Below, piece by piece: positions 63,426 through 64,000 of a DNA stretch of 64,000 bases. The first letter of the stretch is position 1, and each line of letters opens with the position of its first letter. Source of the DNA: Odobenus rosmarus divergens (lineage: Eukaryota; Chordata; Mammalia; Carnivora; Odobenidae); assembly GCF_000321225.1 (NCBI RefSeq), contig NW_004450382.1:908675-972674 (forward strand). Reading direction: 5' to 3'. The notes beneath the pieces are model-generated. The model was not told where the DNA came from, did not search any database, and worked only from the letters and a program-made list of their open reading frames with translations. Both the position numbers and the translations under genes were made by a program.

Positions 63426-63625
63426 GGGTGCCTGGGTGGCTCAGTCGTTAAGCGTCTGCTTTCGGCTGAGGTCGTGATCCCAGGGTCCTGGGATCGAGCC
63501 CCACATCGGGCTCCCCGCTCTGCGGGAGGCCTGCTTCTCCCTCTCCCACTCCCCCTGCTTGTGTTCCCTCTCTCGCTGTGTCTCTCTCTGTCAAATAAAT
63601 AAATATATAAAAAAAAAAAAAAAAG
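63426..63625 (+). repeat. CAN-SINE, near consensus
   Basis: GGGGTGCCTGGGTGGCTCAG start, CCCAGGGTCCTGGGATCGAG core, A15 tail; AAATTCTTAGGTA duplicated. Confidence 0.96.
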
Positions 63626-63915
63626 AAAAATTCTTAGGTAGGAATTTGTCTTCTCTAAAACTAAAGTACTTAAATACTAAGGTAGAAAATGACTTTGGGC
63701 TCTTTCCTGTACTCTGAAGTATCAACATGAGGATGGATTAAAGATGAACTAAGCAATGCACCAGTAACCCTGGTATTCTCCTTATTGAGGACTTAAGGAG
63801 GAAAAATTGATGTGCAAACAGTTAGGAAGCGATTATAGACTATGTAGGGTGACTCAGTCCTTTAGATGAAGTGAAAGTGGTAGACATTTAGACCTTAGTT
63901 TTCTTTTCAAATCCT

Positions 63916-64000
63916 GGGGTTTGTTTGTTTGTTTGTTTGTTTATGCAATCTCCATTCCCAACAGGGGGCTCAAACTCATGACCCTGAGATCAAGAGCTGC
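63916..64000 (-). repeat. short tRNA-Lys SINE, cut by window edge
   Basis: (TTTG)n tail, then GCAATCTCCATTCCCAACAG and GCTCAAACTCATGACCCTGA. Confidence 0.8.

Larger units (their letters stand above)
52040..64000 (+). other. GPBP1L1: probable GPBP1L1 intron 1 (runs out of window)
   Basis: Nothing that reads as the GPBP1L1 N-terminus was seen. The first 4.3 kb are free of SINEs; from 56.4 kb SINEs return. Additional untranslated exons cannot be excluded. Confidence 0.5.

Noticed and set aside
1..64000. tRNA genes suggested by tRNA-like A and B boxes
   Set aside because: All are heads of tRNA-Lys-derived SINEs, with SINE bodies and A tails attached; no free-standing tRNA cloverleaf was seen.
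1..64000. CRISPR-like or other regularly spaced repeat arrays
   Set aside because: The repeated units are dispersed SINEs with their own target duplications and irregular spacing.

Overview
This is nuclear DNA from a mammal, almost certainly a caniform carnivore. About 80 copies of the tRNA-Lys-derived CAN-SINE (SINEC) family are scattered through it, together with carnivore-type L1 3' ends, MIR and L2 fossils, Tigger DNA transposons and MLT1 LTRs. The abundant young SINE subtypes resemble those I associate with arctoids (bears, seals, mustelids); I cannot name the species. The coding genes are split by GT-AG introns and match a block known from human 1p34.1 (IPP - TMEM69 - GPBP1L1).

Layout. 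(1) 1-3300: intergenic, with a Tigger1 remnant, an MLT1 LTR and SINEs. (2) 3300-3930: CpG-rich promoter and untranslated first exon of IPP, with NRF1-type sites. (3) 6257-39872: IPP (KLHL27), plus strand. All eight coding exons are here; they join to exactly 584 codons plus a stop, giving BTB, BACK and six kelch repeats. Introns 3, 5, 7 and 8 are packed with SINEs and L1. The 3' UTR follows, with poly(A) signals near 40.06 and 42.20 kb. (4) 44.58-47.85 kb: TMEM69, minus strand, convergent with IPP. Its start lies in a 14-codon exon (47813-47854) separated from the main exon (44868-45575); the joined protein has 249 residues. (5) 50.0-52.4 kb: GC-rich region carrying the TMEM69 promoter side and, on the plus strand, the probable first exon of GPBP1L1 ending at 52039 in a GTAAGT donor. 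(6) 52040-64000: probable GPBP1L1 intron 1. No GPBP1L1 coding exon was recognised. The part up to 56.4 kb has no SINE at all; beyond it SINEs are dense again.

How the genes relate. IPP encodes a kelch protein that binds actin and/or acts as a cullin-3 adaptor by family analogy. TMEM69 is a small multi-pass membrane protein (DUF3429). GPBP1L1 is a putative transcription factor related to vasculin. TMEM69 and GPBP1L1 are arranged head to head and may share regulation; nothing suggests a shared pathway.

I did not find a new system such as a novel defence locus or RNA machine. The most interesting signals are retrotransposon structures: a probable composite SINE-MIR-SINE retrotransposition event, stacked insertions reusing one target site, a strong antisense SINE bias, and one antisense hydrophobic reading frame in IPP intron 2 that deserves a check.
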